Shown: in pieces, positions 43,021-53,215 of the stretch | How positions within the stretch are numbered: the first letter of the stretch is position 1 | How the letters are laid out: each line of letters starts with the position of its first letter | Origin: an uncultured Nitrospira sp. | Lineage (GTDB): Bacteria; Nitrospirota; Nitrospiria; Nitrospirales; Nitrospiraceae | NCBI GenBank assembly: GCA_902500825.1 | Contig: CABVRX010000010.1 | Span: forward strand, 54,375-118,374 | Length of the DNA stretch: 64,000 bases | Direction: 5' to 3' | Translations under genes and position numbers: made by a program | Notes under the pieces: model-generated | Database searches by the model: none | What the model was told of the DNA's origin: nothing | What the model saw: only the letters and a program-made list of their open reading frames with translations

Positions 43021-44439
43021 ATGTTCAAGAAGATTCTAATCGCCAATCGCGGGGAGATCGCCATGCGGATCATCCGCGCCTGCCGCGAGTTGAATATTGC
43101 CACCGCTGCCATCTATTCCGAAGCGGATTCGACCGGAATCTACGTGAAGAAAGCGGACGAATCCTACATGGTGGGCCCTGGGCCGGTGAAGGGGTTTTTG
43201 GATAGCAAACAGATCGTAGATTTGGCCAAACGGATCGGCGCCGATGCCGTCCATCCCGGATATGGATTTCTTTCTGAAAATGCGGAGTTCGCTGAGCTCT
43301 GCCAGGCTTCCGGTATTACGTTCATCGGTCCGTCCACCCGTGCCATTACCCTGATGGGCAGCAAGGTCAAGGCGCGCGAGCTTGCCGAATCCGCAGGCGT
43401 TCCGATCGTGCCGGGTACGGATGGAGCCATCACCAGCGTCAAAGAAGCCCTAGCCTTCGCGAAAAAAGCAGGCTACCCGGTCATGATCAAGGCGAGCGCC
43501 GGCGGAGGCGGGCGCGGGCTTCGGGTGGTCCGATCAGATGATGAGCTCCGAGAAAACATGGAAGTCGCTGCGCGCGAGGCTCACGCCTCCTTCGGAGACG
43601 GCAGCGTCTTCATCGAAAAATATATCGAGCGGCCGCACCATATTGAGTTCCAAATATTGGGAGATCGGCACGGGAATATCATTCATTTAAATGAACGCGA
43701 TTGTTCAATCCAGAGACGTCACCAGAAGTTGATTGAAATCGCTCCGTCCTTGATTCTCACGCCGACGTTACGGGAAGAGATGGGCAACGCCGCCATCGCC
43801 ATTGCGCGTGCGGTGAACTACGACAACGCGGGAACCGTGGAGTTTCTGCTCGATCAAGCAGGCAAATTCTACTTCATTGAGATGAATCCACGCCTCCAAG
43901 TCGAACACACGGTGACGGAGCAGATCACGGCCATCGATATCGTGCGAAATCAGATTAAGATCGCAGCCGGTTTGCCACTCAGCATCCAGCAAGAGGACGT
44001 CATCCTGCAAGGCCACGCCATCCAATGCCGGATCAATGCAGAGGACCCGAAAAACAATTTCCTGCCTTGCACGGGCACTGTCACGGCTTATCTCTCTCCC
44101 GGCGGAATCGGTGTTCGCATCGACGGCGCAGTCTACAAGGATTACACGATCCCACCGTACTATGATGCGCTGCTGGCCAAGTTGACCGTTCGAGGCCGCA
44201 CCTGGGAAGAAGCCGTCAGCCGCATGAGGCGGTCGCTCGAAGAGTATGTACTGCGCGGAGTAAAGACCACGATCCCGTTCATGGAAGCGATCATGCAGGA
44301 ACCGGACTTTATCGCAGGTCGTTTCGACACCTCCTATCTGGACACTCACCCAGAGTTGTACTCATACCACGAGTTCGAGCAGCCGGAGGATCTGGTTTTG
44401 GCGCTGTCGGCCGCGATCGCCGCCTACGAGGGTCTCTAA
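43021..44439 (+). CDS. pycA: biotin carboxylase subunit of pyruvate carboxylase (PycA)
   Basis: This 472-residue protein carboxylates biotin at the expense of ATP. It starts MFKKILIANRGEIAMRIIRA and has the ATP-grasp glycine loop KASAGGGGRGLRVV (residues ~157-170), the catalytic region NERDCSIQRRHQK (~220) and EMNPRLQVEHTVTE (~290). Followed by the biotin-bearing carboxyltransferase subunit 44 bp downstream, it forms a two-subunit pyruvate carboxylase that makes oxaloacetate. In organisms with a reductive TCA cycle the related 2-oxoglutarate carboxylase has the same layout, so that activity cannot be excluded. Confidence 0.93.
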   Translation: MFKKILIANRGEIAMRIIRACRELNIATAAIYSEADSTGIYVKKADESYMVGPGPVKGFLDSKQIVDLAKRIGADAVHPGYGFLSENAEFAELCQASGITFIGPSTRAITLMGSKVKARELAESAGVPIVPGTDGAITSVKEALAFAKKAGYPVMIKASAGGGGRGLRVVRSDDELRENMEVAAREAHASFGDGSVFIEKYIERPHHIEFQILGDRHGNIIHLNERDCSIQRRHQKLIEIAPSLILTPTLREEMGNAAIAIARAVNYDNAGTVEFLLDQAGKFYFIEMNPRLQVEHTVTEQITAIDIVRNQIKIAAGLPLSIQQEDVILQGHAIQCRINAEDPKNNFLPCTGTVTAYLSPGGIGVRIDGAVYKDYTIPPYYDALLAKLTVRGRTWEEAVSRMRRSLEEYVLRGVKTTIPFMEAIMQEPDFIAGRFDTSYLDTHPELYSYHEFEQPEDLVLALSAAIAAYEGL

Positions 44440-44483
44440 CCCCAACAAACCACTCTGCTTTCCAAAGAGATACACTAATCATC

Positions 44484-46439
44484 ATGGCGAAACGACGACT
44501 ACCGACAAAGAAACCGAAGAAAAAGACCAGATCGTCTGCTCCGACGATCAAGACCTCAAAAAGCACTGCGTCCCGTCCCAGCGAGTTTACGATCACACCG
44601 GCCGCCGGCAAACCGGTCCTGATCACCGATGTCGCGCTGCGAGACGGCCATCAGTCGTTGTTGGCGACGCGCATGCGCACGGAAGACATGCTGCCCATCG
44701 CACAAAAGCTCGATGCCGTCGGCTATTGGTCGCTGGAAGTATGGGGCGGCGCTACCTTCGACACCTGTTTGCGCTTCTTAAAAGAAGATCCTTGGGAACG
44801 GCTCAGGGCCCTCCGTGCCGCCATGCCCAACACCAAACTCCAAATGCTGTTGCGCGGACAAAACCTCGTCGGCTATCGCCATTACGCCGACGACGTAGTG
44901 GAACGGTTCATCGAACGCTCGGCCACGAACGGCATCGATGTCTTCCGCATCTTCGACGCCCTCAACGACGTGCGGAATCTCGATCGGGCCGTGAGCGAAG
45001 TAAAAGCTTGCGGCAAACATGCTGAAGCCACCATCTGTTACACCGTCAGCCCGGTCCATAGCATCGACCGTTTTGTGGATCTGGCCAAGAAGTTGGAAGA
45101 TCTGGGGACGGATACGATTTGTATCAAGGACATGGCCGGACTCTTGGCTCCGCTCGATGCCTACCATCTGGTGCGTCGACTGAAGACCGCCGTCAAGGTC
45201 CCGCTTCATCTCCATTCACATTACACCTCCGGCATGGCTTCCATGGCCTCATTGATGGCGATCCTCGGAGGCCTCGACATGCTCGATACCTCTATTTCTC
45301 CGCTGGCAGGGGGAACTTCACACCCAGCGACGGAAACGCTGGTCGCTTCGCTTCAGAATACTCCCTACGATACGGGACTGGAGCTTGCCTCCTTCCAGCC
45401 GATCACCGAGCACTTCCGAACGGTTCGCCGCAAATACCGCCAGTTCGAGAGCGACTTTACCGGCGTGGATGCGGAAATCCTCATGTCGCAGATTCCCGGC
45501 GGTATGCTGTCGAACTTGGCCGCACAGCTGACAGAGCAGAATGCTCTGGACCGGATGAAGGAGGTTCTCGACGAAGTCCCGCGTGTGCGGAAGGAAATGG
45601 GCTATCCCCCGCTCGTCACCCCGACCAGCCAAATCGTCGGAACGCAGGCGACGCTCAATGTGTTGACCGGTGAGCGATACAAAGTCATCACCACCGAAAC
45701 CAAGAACTACTTCTTGGGATTGTACGGCCGCGCCCCTGGACAGGTCGATCTTGACGTGATGGCGCGCGCGACCGGCGATGACACGCCGATCAAAACCAGG
45801 CCGGCCGATCGACTTGAGCCGGAATTGGATGACGCGAAAAAAGAGCTTCCGGCCTCGGCTCAAACCGTCGAAGATCAGCTGTCGTTCGTGTTGTTCCCCG
45901 CCATCGCGCGAGACTTTTTCGAAGCCCGCGAGAAAGGCGATTTGACCCCTGAGCCGCTTGAATTGGGAGCGGCGAAAGGGCCCGCTACCGCTCACGAACT
46001 GCACCTGGCTCCCGTGGAATTCAACGTGACGGTGCATGGGGAGACCTACCATGTGAAGGTCTCAGGCTCCGGTCGAAAGATCGACGGACGCAAGCCCTAC
46101 TACATCCGTGTCAACGATAAGCTCGAAGAAGTGTCGCTCGAACCCATCCAGGAAGTACTCGCAGGTGTCCCTGAGTCCCAGGAAACTAAATCGGGAGGAA
46201 AACCCAAACGTCCCAGACCTTCGAAACCAGGCGATGTGGCTCCACCCATGCCGGGCCGAGTCGTCAAAATCCTGGTGGCGGTGGATGATCGCGTCAAGTC
46301 CGGCGATCCTCTGTTAATTATCGAAGCGATGAAGATGGAAAGCCGGGTGCCGGCGCCGATCGATGGGAGAGTCACGGCGATTCTGACTGCCGAGGGTGAC
46401 AATGTGAAGACGGATGAAACGGTCATTCAACTGGAATAG
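44484..46439 (+). CDS. pycB: carboxyltransferase/biotinyl subunit of pyruvate carboxylase (PycB)
   Basis: The 651-residue protein has a Lys-rich N-terminal tail (~45 residues), then the HMGL-like carboxyltransferase barrel with TDVALRDGHQSLLATRMRTE (residues ~48-67), KDMAGLLAPLDAYHLV and the metal-site LHLHSHYTSGMA. A conserved CT tail and a C-terminal biotinyl domain follow, with the biotinylated lysine in IIEAMKMESRVPAP (~614-627). It transfers carboxyl from biotin to pyruvate (or a related 2-oxoacid). Oxaloacetate decarboxylase alpha has the same architecture, but its beta and gamma subunits are absent here and a biotin carboxylase is adjacent. Confidence 0.93.
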   Translation: MAKRRLPTKKPKKKTRSSAPTIKTSKSTASRPSEFTITPAAGKPVLITDVALRDGHQSLLATRMRTEDMLPIAQKLDAVGYWSLEVWGGATFDTCLRFLKEDPWERLRALRAAMPNTKLQMLLRGQNLVGYRHYADDVVERFIERSATNGIDVFRIFDALNDVRNLDRAVSEVKACGKHAEATICYTVSPVHSIDRFVDLAKKLEDLGTDTICIKDMAGLLAPLDAYHLVRRLKTAVKVPLHLHSHYTSGMASMASLMAILGGLDMLDTSISPLAGGTSHPATETLVASLQNTPYDTGLELASFQPITEHFRTVRRKYRQFESDFTGVDAEILMSQIPGGMLSNLAAQLTEQNALDRMKEVLDEVPRVRKEMGYPPLVTPTSQIVGTQATLNVLTGERYKVITTETKNYFLGLYGRAPGQVDLDVMARATGDDTPIKTRPADRLEPELDDAKKELPASAQTVEDQLSFVLFPAIARDFFEAREKGDLTPEPLELGAAKGPATAHELHLAPVEFNVTVHGETYHVKVSGSGRKIDGRKPYYIRVNDKLEEVSLEPIQEVLAGVPESQETKSGGKPKRPRPSKPGDVAPPMPGRVVKILVAVDDRVKSGDPLLIIEAMKMESRVPAPIDGRVTAILTAEGDNVKTDETVIQLE

Positions 46440-47424
46440 TCCCATCACCTGCGCAATCTCATTTCCTTGCAGAACTTGGCGGCTTGTGCCGCTCACGTTG
46501 TGCCTCGTATCCTATCTCATGATCGGCTGTGCCCCTCCCTCACAGATCCCTTCCTATTTTGAAACGTTCGAACGTACCCCGACAGAACGTATCCCGATCA
46601 AAACCGTTCTCGTCCATGACCAACGGATCGCCTATCTCGATATCGGTACCGGCCCGCCGGTCATCTTGATCCATGGATTCGGCGGATCCATGTGGCAATG
46701 GGAACATCAACAACATGCCTTGTCTCAACACTTCCGTATCCTGACGCTCGACCTGCCCGGTTCCGGACTGTCCGACAAACCGGACATTGAGTACCTGCCC
46801 GATCAGATGTTGGATTTCTGTATCGGATTCATGGATGCGCTTCAAATTGAGAAAGCCACCGTGGTCGGCAATTCCATGGGCGCCGGGTTGGCCATCGGCA
46901 TGACATTGACCCATCCGACCCGGGTCGACAAACTTGTGCTCATCAGTGGGTTACCGTCTCATGTGATAGCCAAGCTCACTAGCCGGTCCTTCAGACAAGC
47001 CTTGGAATCTCGAGCCCCTACCTGGCTGGTCTCCTTCGGCAACTGGCTGTTCGGCGGACTGGTCACCGAATCGGTGCTGAAGGAAATCGTCCACAACCAT
47101 AACCTTCTCACGCCGGCGGTTATGGAACGGTCCAACCAAAATCGCCGACGCCCCGGCATCGTCAAACCCATTATGGCCGTGAGAAACGCCCTTCCCTCCT
47201 GGGAAACTGATTTCGCTCCACACCTCAGCACCATCACACACCCAACCATGATCATCTGGGGGGAATACGACCGGGTGTTCCCCATGGCCGTAGGTGAAGA
47301 ACTTCACCAAAGAATTCGTGGATCTCAGTTCGTCAGGATTCCCAATGCCGGCCATATGCCGCAATGGGAACGCCCTGATCTGGTCAACCGATCGTTGATC
47401 GCGTATATTCAACCGTCACCCTGA
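46414..47424 (+). CDS. alpha/beta-hydrolase lipoprotein
   Basis: This 336-residue protein is an alpha/beta hydrolase with oxyanion segment LIHGFGGSMWQWEHQ, nucleophile elbow VVGNSMGAG (Ser ~152), acid in WGEYDRVFP and catalytic His in NAGHMPQWERP. The N-terminus has a hydrophobic run and a lipobox (SYLMIGC), so it is probably membrane-anchored outside the cytoplasm. The start overlaps pycB by 26 bp. The substrate is unknown; the fold covers esterases, C-C hydrolases and dehalogenases. Confidence 0.85.
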   Translation: MKRSFNWNSPITCAISFPCRTWRLVPLTLCLVSYLMIGCAPPSQIPSYFETFERTPTERIPIKTVLVHDQRIAYLDIGTGPPVILIHGFGGSMWQWEHQQHALSQHFRILTLDLPGSGLSDKPDIEYLPDQMLDFCIGFMDALQIEKATVVGNSMGAGLAIGMTLTHPTRVDKLVLISGLPSHVIAKLTSRSFRQALESRAPTWLVSFGNWLFGGLVTESVLKEIVHNHNLLTPAVMERSNQNRRRPGIVKPIMAVRNALPSWETDFAPHLSTITHPTMIIWGEYDRVFPMAVGEELHQRIRGSQFVRIPNAGHMPQWERPDLVNRSLIAYIQPSP

Positions 47425-47477
47425 ACGGATAGCTTCAGAGGGATTCCCTACTCATGAATTTCAGAAAGGAGCCTACG

Positions 47478-48143
47478 ATGCAGACACACCATGCAGGTTT
47501 CATCGGCACCACGTTGTGCTTGGCGCTTGGCCTCGTCGGATGTCAGACGATGGGAGGATCAACCGGCGCCGGCTTTTCATACAAGAATATGCCCGTGGCG
47601 GATGGAAGCGCCGTCGCCGGCGAAGGCAACAAGGTTCTGTTCAAAGGCAACCCGCTGGGACTCGCGGGCAATGGAGTGAAAGTCGGCGACTCGCTGCGCG
47701 ACGTGAAGGTGGCGCAGAACGACTTATCCCTCGTGAACATCGCGGAAACAAAAGGCGCGGGAAAAGTCCGTATCATCAGCGTGGTCCCGTCGCTCGACAC
47801 CCCGGTCTGCGAACAACAAACGCATCTTCTGAGTGAGCGGAATAAAGGCCTCGATAAGATGGTGGAACTCATCACCGTGAGCGTCGATACGCCCTTCGCC
47901 CAGAAACGGTTTGCCGCAGAATCCAAAATCGCCAACGTCACCTTCCTATCCGACTATCGGGGAGCCGATTTCGGGAAGACCCATGGCCTCTTCTTGGAAG
48001 GTCCGCACATTTTGACACGAGCGGTCATGGTCGTCGATAAGACGAACATCATTCGCTATCTGCAAATCACTCCGGAGCTCACTCAACTTCCGGATATGGA
48101 AGAAGCCTTGCAATTTGCTCGTCGGTTGGTGACAGAAAGCTGA
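47478..48143 (+). CDS. tpx: thiol peroxidase (Tpx) lipoprotein lacking the usual resolving cysteine
   Basis: From ATG 47478, behind AGAAAGGAGCC, the 221-residue protein has a lipoprotein signal (LALGLVGC, residues ~15-22) and a Tpx-type peroxiredoxin domain. The peroxidatic cysteine lies in SLDTPVCEQQTHLL. In Escherichia coli Tpx the resolving Cys follows the segment PFAQSRFC; here it reads PFAQKRFAAES, so it is absent. The enzyme may work as a 1-Cys peroxiredoxin or use another reductant. Lipid anchoring puts it in the periplasm, unlike classical Tpx lacking such a signal. Confidence 0.88.
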   Translation: MQTHHAGFIGTTLCLALGLVGCQTMGGSTGAGFSYKNMPVADGSAVAGEGNKVLFKGNPLGLAGNGVKVGDSLRDVKVAQNDLSLVNIAETKGAGKVRIISVVPSLDTPVCEQQTHLLSERNKGLDKMVELITVSVDTPFAQKRFAAESKIANVTFLSDYRGADFGKTHGLFLEGPHILTRAVMVVDKTNIIRYLQITPELTQLPDMEEALQFARRLVTES

Positions 48144-48212
48144 GATGAAAACAGGTTAGAGGTTGGGGCATTCGTTTCGTATCAGCCTCAGCCTCGGCCT
48201 GTGCCGGCATTC

Positions 48213-49616
48213 ATGGCTCATTACGATCTCCTGGTCATCGGTACGGGACCCGCCGGCCAAAAGGCCGCGGTACAGGCAGCCAAGCTCAACAAGACGGTCG
48301 GGATCATCGAGCGAAAGACGGTCGTTGGTGGGGTCTGCATCAATACAGGGACCATTCCAAGCAAATCCCTCCGCGAAGCGGTGCTCTATCTCTCCGGATT
48401 TCGCCAGCGCAACATCTACGGGGGCGAATACCGCCTAAAAAAGAAGATCACGATCGAAGACCTGGCCTTCCGCGCGAACCATGTCATCAAACACGAAATC
48501 CAAACCGTGCAAAATCAGATGGCTCGGAATCAGGTGGATATGTTTTTTGGTTCCGCCGGCTTTCTCGATCCACATCGTCTGCGCGTTCAAGGGGATCATG
48601 GAACGCTTGAACTGACGGCAGACTTCATCGTCATCGCCGTGGGGACAGAAACAGCCAGACCTCCGGACATCCCGTTCGACGACAAAACCATCATCGATAC
48701 GGATGGGCTGCTGACTCTAAAACGTATCCCGGACTCTCTTGTCATCGTCGGAGGCGGTGTGATCGGCACGGAATACGCGTCCATTCTCGCTGCCTTGGGA
48801 ATCCCCGTCACCCTCATCGATAAACGGCCGAGACTATTGGAATTCGTCGACACTGAGATCATTGAAACGCTCCAACAACGCATGAAAGACCTGGGAGTAA
48901 CGCTGTATCACAATGAAGAAGTCCTCGCGATCAAGCGAGAATGGAACAAGTCCATCCACGTTACCTTGCGGAACAATCGTCCGGTTCACGCTTCGACACT
49001 CATGTATGCGATCGGGCGCGTCGGCGCGACTGAATCGCTGAATCTCCACGCAATCGGCGTACAACCCGATAGTCGCGGTCGTCTGTCCGTCAACGAACAC
49101 TTTCAAACGGCGACTCCCCACATCTATGCGGTCGGCGACGTCGTCGGCTTTCCAGCCCTCGCCTCGACATCGATGCAACAGGGCCGCCACGCCGCCTGCC
49201 ACGCCTTCGGCTATCCCGACCGTACCGACACGTCACTCCTCCCGTACGGCATTTTTGCTATTCCAGAAATCTCCATGGTGGGTCGAAATGAAGAAGAGCT
49301 CAAACAGGCAGAGCTGCCCTATGGAGTCGGCATCGCCCGGTACAAGGAAATCGCCCGAGGACAACTCATCGGCGATGAAACCGGCATGTTGAAAATATTG
49401 TTTCATCGACACACCAAACATCTGCTGGGCGTTCATGTCATCGGCGAAGGAGCCACGGAACTGATTCACATCGGTCAGGCGGTCATGGCCTTTCACGGCA
49501 AGATCGACTATTTCATCGATACGGTCTTCAACTACCCGACATTGGCGGAATGTTACAAAGTGGCCGCGCTGGACGGTATGAATCGTATGCCAAGACCGTG
49601 GGTTCCATACATCTAA
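48213..49616 (+). CDS. sthA: soluble pyridine nucleotide transhydrogenase
   Basis: The 467-residue flavoprotein has an N-terminal FAD motif (YDLLVIGTGPAGQKAAVQA), an NAD(P) motif (VIVGGGVIGTEYASILAALG, residues ~174-193), GDVVGFPALASTSMQQGR and a C-terminal dimerisation domain ending in NYPTLAECYKVAAL. In the redox-active position it reads GVCINTGTIPSKSLREA, with one cysteine instead of the CxxxxC pair of lipoamide dehydrogenase. This is the known signature of SthA, which exchanges electrons between NADPH and NAD+. I use ATG 48213; a GTG 12 bp upstream is possible. Confidence 0.93.
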   Translation: MAHYDLLVIGTGPAGQKAAVQAAKLNKTVGIIERKTVVGGVCINTGTIPSKSLREAVLYLSGFRQRNIYGGEYRLKKKITIEDLAFRANHVIKHEIQTVQNQMARNQVDMFFGSAGFLDPHRLRVQGDHGTLELTADFIVIAVGTETARPPDIPFDDKTIIDTDGLLTLKRIPDSLVIVGGGVIGTEYASILAALGIPVTLIDKRPRLLEFVDTEIIETLQQRMKDLGVTLYHNEEVLAIKREWNKSIHVTLRNNRPVHASTLMYAIGRVGATESLNLHAIGVQPDSRGRLSVNEHFQTATPHIYAVGDVVGFPALASTSMQQGRHAACHAFGYPDRTDTSLLPYGIFAIPEISMVGRNEEELKQAELPYGVGIARYKEIARGQLIGDETGMLKILFHRHTKHLLGVHVIGEGATELIHIGQAVMAFHGKIDYFIDTVFNYPTLAECYKVAALDGMNRMPRPWVPYI

Positions 49617-49684
49617 CATCGCCGCGCATGATGTGGGACGCGTCTCTCGCATGAGAGCCCGAGCGCGTAACTAAGGAGGAGGTC

Positions 49685-50353
49685 ATGTCGTTCTCAAGCC
49701 ATCTTCGTAAACTCGCAACTTCCGTCTGGGACGCCCAACTCAGCCATCCCTTTGTCGTGGCTCTCGGTAACGGCACACTGCCTGAGCATAAATTCAAATA
49801 TTACATTCTGCAGGACGCGCGGTTTCTCGGCGATCTGGCGCGTGTGTTCTCTGCCGCTGCACTGAAGGCCCCTGATTCGGAGTCGGCCTTGCGGTTCAAC
49901 AAGCTGGCCGAGGAAACGATTGTCGTCGAGCGAAGCCTGCATGAGAACTACGGCAAGAAATGGGCAATGACCGCGAAACAGATGACATCCGTGCCGATGG
50001 CGCCGACGAACTACGCCTACACCAGACACATGCTGGCCGCGGCCGCCTCAGGGACCGCAGCAGAGATCACCGTCGTCGCCCTCCCCTGCGCCTGGGTCTA
50101 CTGTGTCGTCGGACAACACTTGTTGCGAAAAGGTCCGCCTGCCAAGAATCATCCCTACCGCGATTGGCTGATGCTGTACGCGTCGCCGGAGTTTGCCGAA
50201 GTCCAGCTGTGGATGAGAAAGAAGGTCGATCAGTGGGCCAAAACTTCCGGCAAAGACGAACTGCGACGGATGGAAGACTCTTTCATCATCAGTTCACGAT
50301 ACGAGTGGATGTTCTGGGACATGGCATGGAACGAAGAGCAGTGGCCGGTGTAG
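49685..50353 (+). CDS. tenA: TenA/thiaminase II-family protein
   Basis: This 222-residue all-helical protein matches TenA: FKYYILQDARFLGDLARVF (with the substrate aspartate, residues ~37-55), the catalytic cysteine in ALPCAWVY (~136-143) and the C-terminal acid in FWDMAWNEEQWP. TenA hydrolyses aminopyrimidines to salvage the thiamine pyrimidine, or degrades thiamine. TAAGGAGGAGGTC precedes the ATG. The SemiSWEET gene starts 3 bp after its stop, so the two are co-transcribed. Confidence 0.92.
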   Translation: MSFSSHLRKLATSVWDAQLSHPFVVALGNGTLPEHKFKYYILQDARFLGDLARVFSAAALKAPDSESALRFNKLAEETIVVERSLHENYGKKWAMTAKQMTSVPMAPTNYAYTRHMLAAAASGTAAEITVVALPCAWVYCVVGQHLLRKGPPAKNHPYRDWLMLYASPEFAEVQLWMRKKVDQWAKTSGKDELRRMEDSFIISSRYEWMFWDMAWNEEQWPV

Positions 50354-50356
50354 GAA

Positions 50357-50611
50357 ATGGACGGAGCCATGATGCTGGGATTGACGGCCGGAACACTGAC
50401 GACGCTCGCCTTTATTCCTCAACTCTCGAAGGCCTGGACATCCAAGTCAACCGGCGATCTATCCTGGGGGATGGTGCTTACGTTCACTATCGGTGTGCTC
50501 TTGTGGCTGATCTACGGAATCTGGATTGATTCGCTGCCTGTGATTCTGGCCAACGCAGTGACCCTTCTTTTTCAAATCGGCATCATCTCACTGAAAATCA
50601 AATACGGTTAG
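50357..50611 (+). CDS. SemiSWEET-type PQ-loop transporter
   Basis: This 84-residue membrane protein has three transmembrane helices with the PQ motif in FIPQLSKAW (residues ~19-27), a mid-helix TIGVLLWLIYGI and the conserved asparagine in LANAVTLLFQIG. It is a full-length bacterial SemiSWEET, which works as a dimer. Sugars are the known substrates of some members; the tight link to tenA (3 bp) raises the possibility of a thiamine-related substrate here, but this is only context. Confidence 0.88.
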   Translation: MDGAMMLGLTAGTLTTLAFIPQLSKAWTSKSTGDLSWGMVLTFTIGVLLWLIYGIWIDSLPVILANAVTLLFQIGIISLKIKYG

Positions 50612-50687
50612 CAGGGTAGAGTCCTAACAGGGGCAACCGATCATCCTGCAACATAGCAAGCGCCTCGATACGCATATCGAATGTTCA

Positions 50688-53087
50688 TTATGACTTCTGC
50701 CTGGCCTTCGCCAACGCCAGTGCCATGGCACCGATCGGTTGAGGGGCTCGTGCTGCCTGGCCTGATGTCGACGGTCTACGACTGCGTGAGTCACCTATGG
50801 CTTCACGTCCAGATGGTGCCGAACCAGATGGGCGGCTCGCCGCATCCTCCAGCCGCATGGTCAAGGAAATGCGCTGGCGCTTCAGATCGACGTCGATCAC
50901 CTTCACCTTGACGACCTGCCCAGGTTTCACCACTTCGTGCGGATCTTTGATGAATTTATTGGCCAGCGCAGATACGTGCACGAGCCCGTCCTGATGCACA
51001 CCGATATCGACGAAGGCACCGAAGGCCGCCACATTCGTGACCACTCCCTCCAACACCATGCCGGGCTGCAAATCGCTCAGGGACTCGACCCCCTCACGGA
51101 ACGTCGCCGTCTTGAATTCAGGGCGTGGATCGCGGCCTGGTTTTTCCAGCTCGATGAAAATGTCACGGACCGTCGGCAAGCCAAATGTCTCATCGGTAAA
51201 GTCAGCCGGCGACAACTCTTTCAAGACCGCCGGCCTGCGCATCACGTCGGCGATCTCCGTTCCCAGCTGCTTCAGGATACGTTGAACCACCGGATAGGCC
51301 TCCGGATGCACAGCGGACCGATCTAAGGCATTGTCACCGTCGGGAATCCGCAGGAAGCCCGCCGCCTGTTCGAAAGTTTTTTCACCCAGACGCGGCACAT
51401 TCCGGATCGCAGCCCGGTTGAGAAACGGCCCGTTCGCCTCCCGATAGTCCACAATATTCCTCGCGAGCGCCTTGTTGAGCCCTGACACCCGTTCCAACAA
51501 CGGCACCGACGCCGTATTGACGTTTACGCCGACGGCATTCACGCAATCTTCGACCGTGGCATCGAGCGATCGCGCCAAATCCCGCTGATCGACATCATGC
51601 TGATACTGTCCGACTCCGATCGCTTTCGGTTCAATCTTCACCAGCTCGGCCAACGGATCCTGCACCCGTCGAGCAATGGACACTGCGCCTCGTAGACTAA
51701 CATCTAATCCTGGAAACTCTGCTGCGGCAAAGGCCGAAGCCGAATAGACCGACGCTCCTGCTTCACTGACCACGACTTTCGCCAGCTTGTGGTTAGGCTG
51801 CTGGGTCGCGATCATCTTGACTACCTCGCCGGCCAGCTTATCCGTTTCCCTACTCGCCGTGCCGTTTCCAATCGCCAGCAATTCCACGCCATGGCGAATG
51901 ACCAGACGTACCAGCGCTTCCACGGCTCCCTGCCAGTCGTTGCGAGGTTGATGCGGGTAGATCGTCTCTGTGGCCAGCAACTTTCCTGTCGCATCCACCA
52001 CCGCCACTTTGCAGCCGGTGCGAATGCCGGGATCCAGGCCGAGGATGACCTTTGGTCCAGCCGGCGCTGCCAACAACAATTCATGGAGATTCCGCGCAAA
52101 AATCTTGATTGCCTCGGCCTCGGCTGCTTCGCGCAACTGCACCAGCAACTCGGTACTGATCTGTAAATGGATTTTGACACGCCACGTCCATTCGCAGACA
52201 CCGGCCAGCCATTTGTCTGCGGATCGGCCGCGATCGTCGATGCCGGCGTGAGCCGCGATCATCGCAACGCAGGGATGTGGGACCACCGCCTCAAGCGTCT
52301 CCCCCAACCCTAACTCCAGCTTCAATACTCCAAGGGTGCGACCTCGGAACAGCGCGAGAGCCCGATGCGAGGGGACGGTCTTGATCGACTCCGTATAGGC
52401 ATAGTAATCACGGAACTTCTCTTCTTCAGCCGTTTCCTTGTCTTTCATCACCGTCGAGGCCAAGACCCCCTGGTCCCACAGACGCGCCCGCAGCGCGGCC
52501 AACAAGTCGGCCGTTTCAGCGAACCGCTCTATCAGAATATCCCGTGCTCCTTCCAGCGCAGTTTTAGCATCGGGCACATTGATCGCCTCCACCCCTTCGG
52601 CGGCCACCACGACACGAATGTACTTGAGCGCTTCTTGTTCGGGATGCAGCATGGGATCGGTCAACAGGCTATCGGCCAGTGGTTCCAGCCCAGCCGCTCG
52701 TGCGATCTGCGCGCGCGTGCGTCGCTTAGGCTTGAAGGGCAGGTAGAGGTCTTCGACGGCTTGCTTGGTCGTGGCTGCCTCGACGCGCTCACGCAGCGCA
52801 TCCGTGAGCTTACCTTGCTCCTCAATCGAGGCCAGCACGGCGGCACGCCGCTCTTCTAATTCACGTAAATAGCGCAGGCGATCTTCCAGCGAACGTAACT
52901 GCGTATCGTCCAAGTTGCCGGTTGCCTCTTTACGATAACGCGCGATGAATGGGACCGTGGCGCCTTCATCGAGGAGTGTGACGGCGGCGGTCACCCGAGT
53001 CGCCTCAACACTGAGCTCCTTGGCAAGGGTAGTCACAATCTTGAATTGCATCGCGTCCGTTAAAGTCTGCGTTGTTTCAATAGTCAT
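50688..53087 (-). CDS. tex: Tex-family RNA-binding transcription accessory protein
   Basis: The 799-residue protein has the Tex layout. An N-terminal helical domain ([21 protein letters not shown]) is followed by a YqgF-like RNase H fold ([20 protein letters not shown]). Next come helix-hairpin-helix repeats ([20 protein letters not shown]) and a C-terminal S1 domain ([31 protein letters not shown]). Tex binds nucleic acid and is a general transcription accessory factor. I start it at ATG 53087; a TTG 9 bp upstream is less likely. The C-terminal ~50 residues are low-complexity. Confidence 0.94.
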   Translation of the reverse strand: MTIETTQTLTDAMQFKIVTTLAKELSVEATRVTAAVTLLDEGATVPFIARYRKEATGNLDDTQLRSLEDRLRYLRELEERRAAVLASIEEQGKLTDALRERVEAATTKQAVEDLYLPFKPKRRTRAQIARAAGLEPLADSLLTDPMLHPEQEALKYIRVVVAAEGVEAINVPDAKTALEGARDILIERFAETADLLAALRARLWDQGVLASTVMKDKETAEEEKFRDYYAYTESIKTVPSHRALALFRGRTLGVLKLELGLGETLEAVVPHPCVAMIAAHAGIDDRGRSADKWLAGVCEWTWRVKIHLQISTELLVQLREAAEAEAIKIFARNLHELLLAAPAGPKVILGLDPGIRTGCKVAVVDATGKLLATETIYPHQPRNDWQGAVEALVRLVIRHGVELLAIGNGTASRETDKLAGEVVKMIATQQPNHKLAKVVVSEAGASVYSASAFAAAEFPGLDVSLRGAVSIARRVQDPLAELVKIEPKAIGVGQYQHDVDQRDLARSLDATVEDCVNAVGVNVNTASVPLLERVSGLNKALARNIVDYREANGPFLNRAAIRNVPRLGEKTFEQAAGFLRIPDGDNALDRSAVHPEAYPVVQRILKQLGTEIADVMRRPAVLKELSPADFTDETFGLPTVRDIFIELEKPGRDPRPEFKTATFREGVESLSDLQPGMVLEGVVTNVAAFGAFVDIGVHQDGLVHVSALANKFIKDPHEVVKPGQVVKVKVIDVDLKRQRISLTMRLEDAASRPSGSAPSGREAIGDSRSRRPSTSGQAARAPQPIGAMALALAKARQKS

Positions 53088-53215
53088 CGGTATCAATCGC
53101 CTATGTTTCCGAACGCATCAAAAACCCGCGCTCTTTGAGAGTTATGAGGTGAGGAAACCATGTCAATAAGACGCTTCGAATTCAGGAGGACATGGTCGGA
53201 AGTTCGATACACGAG

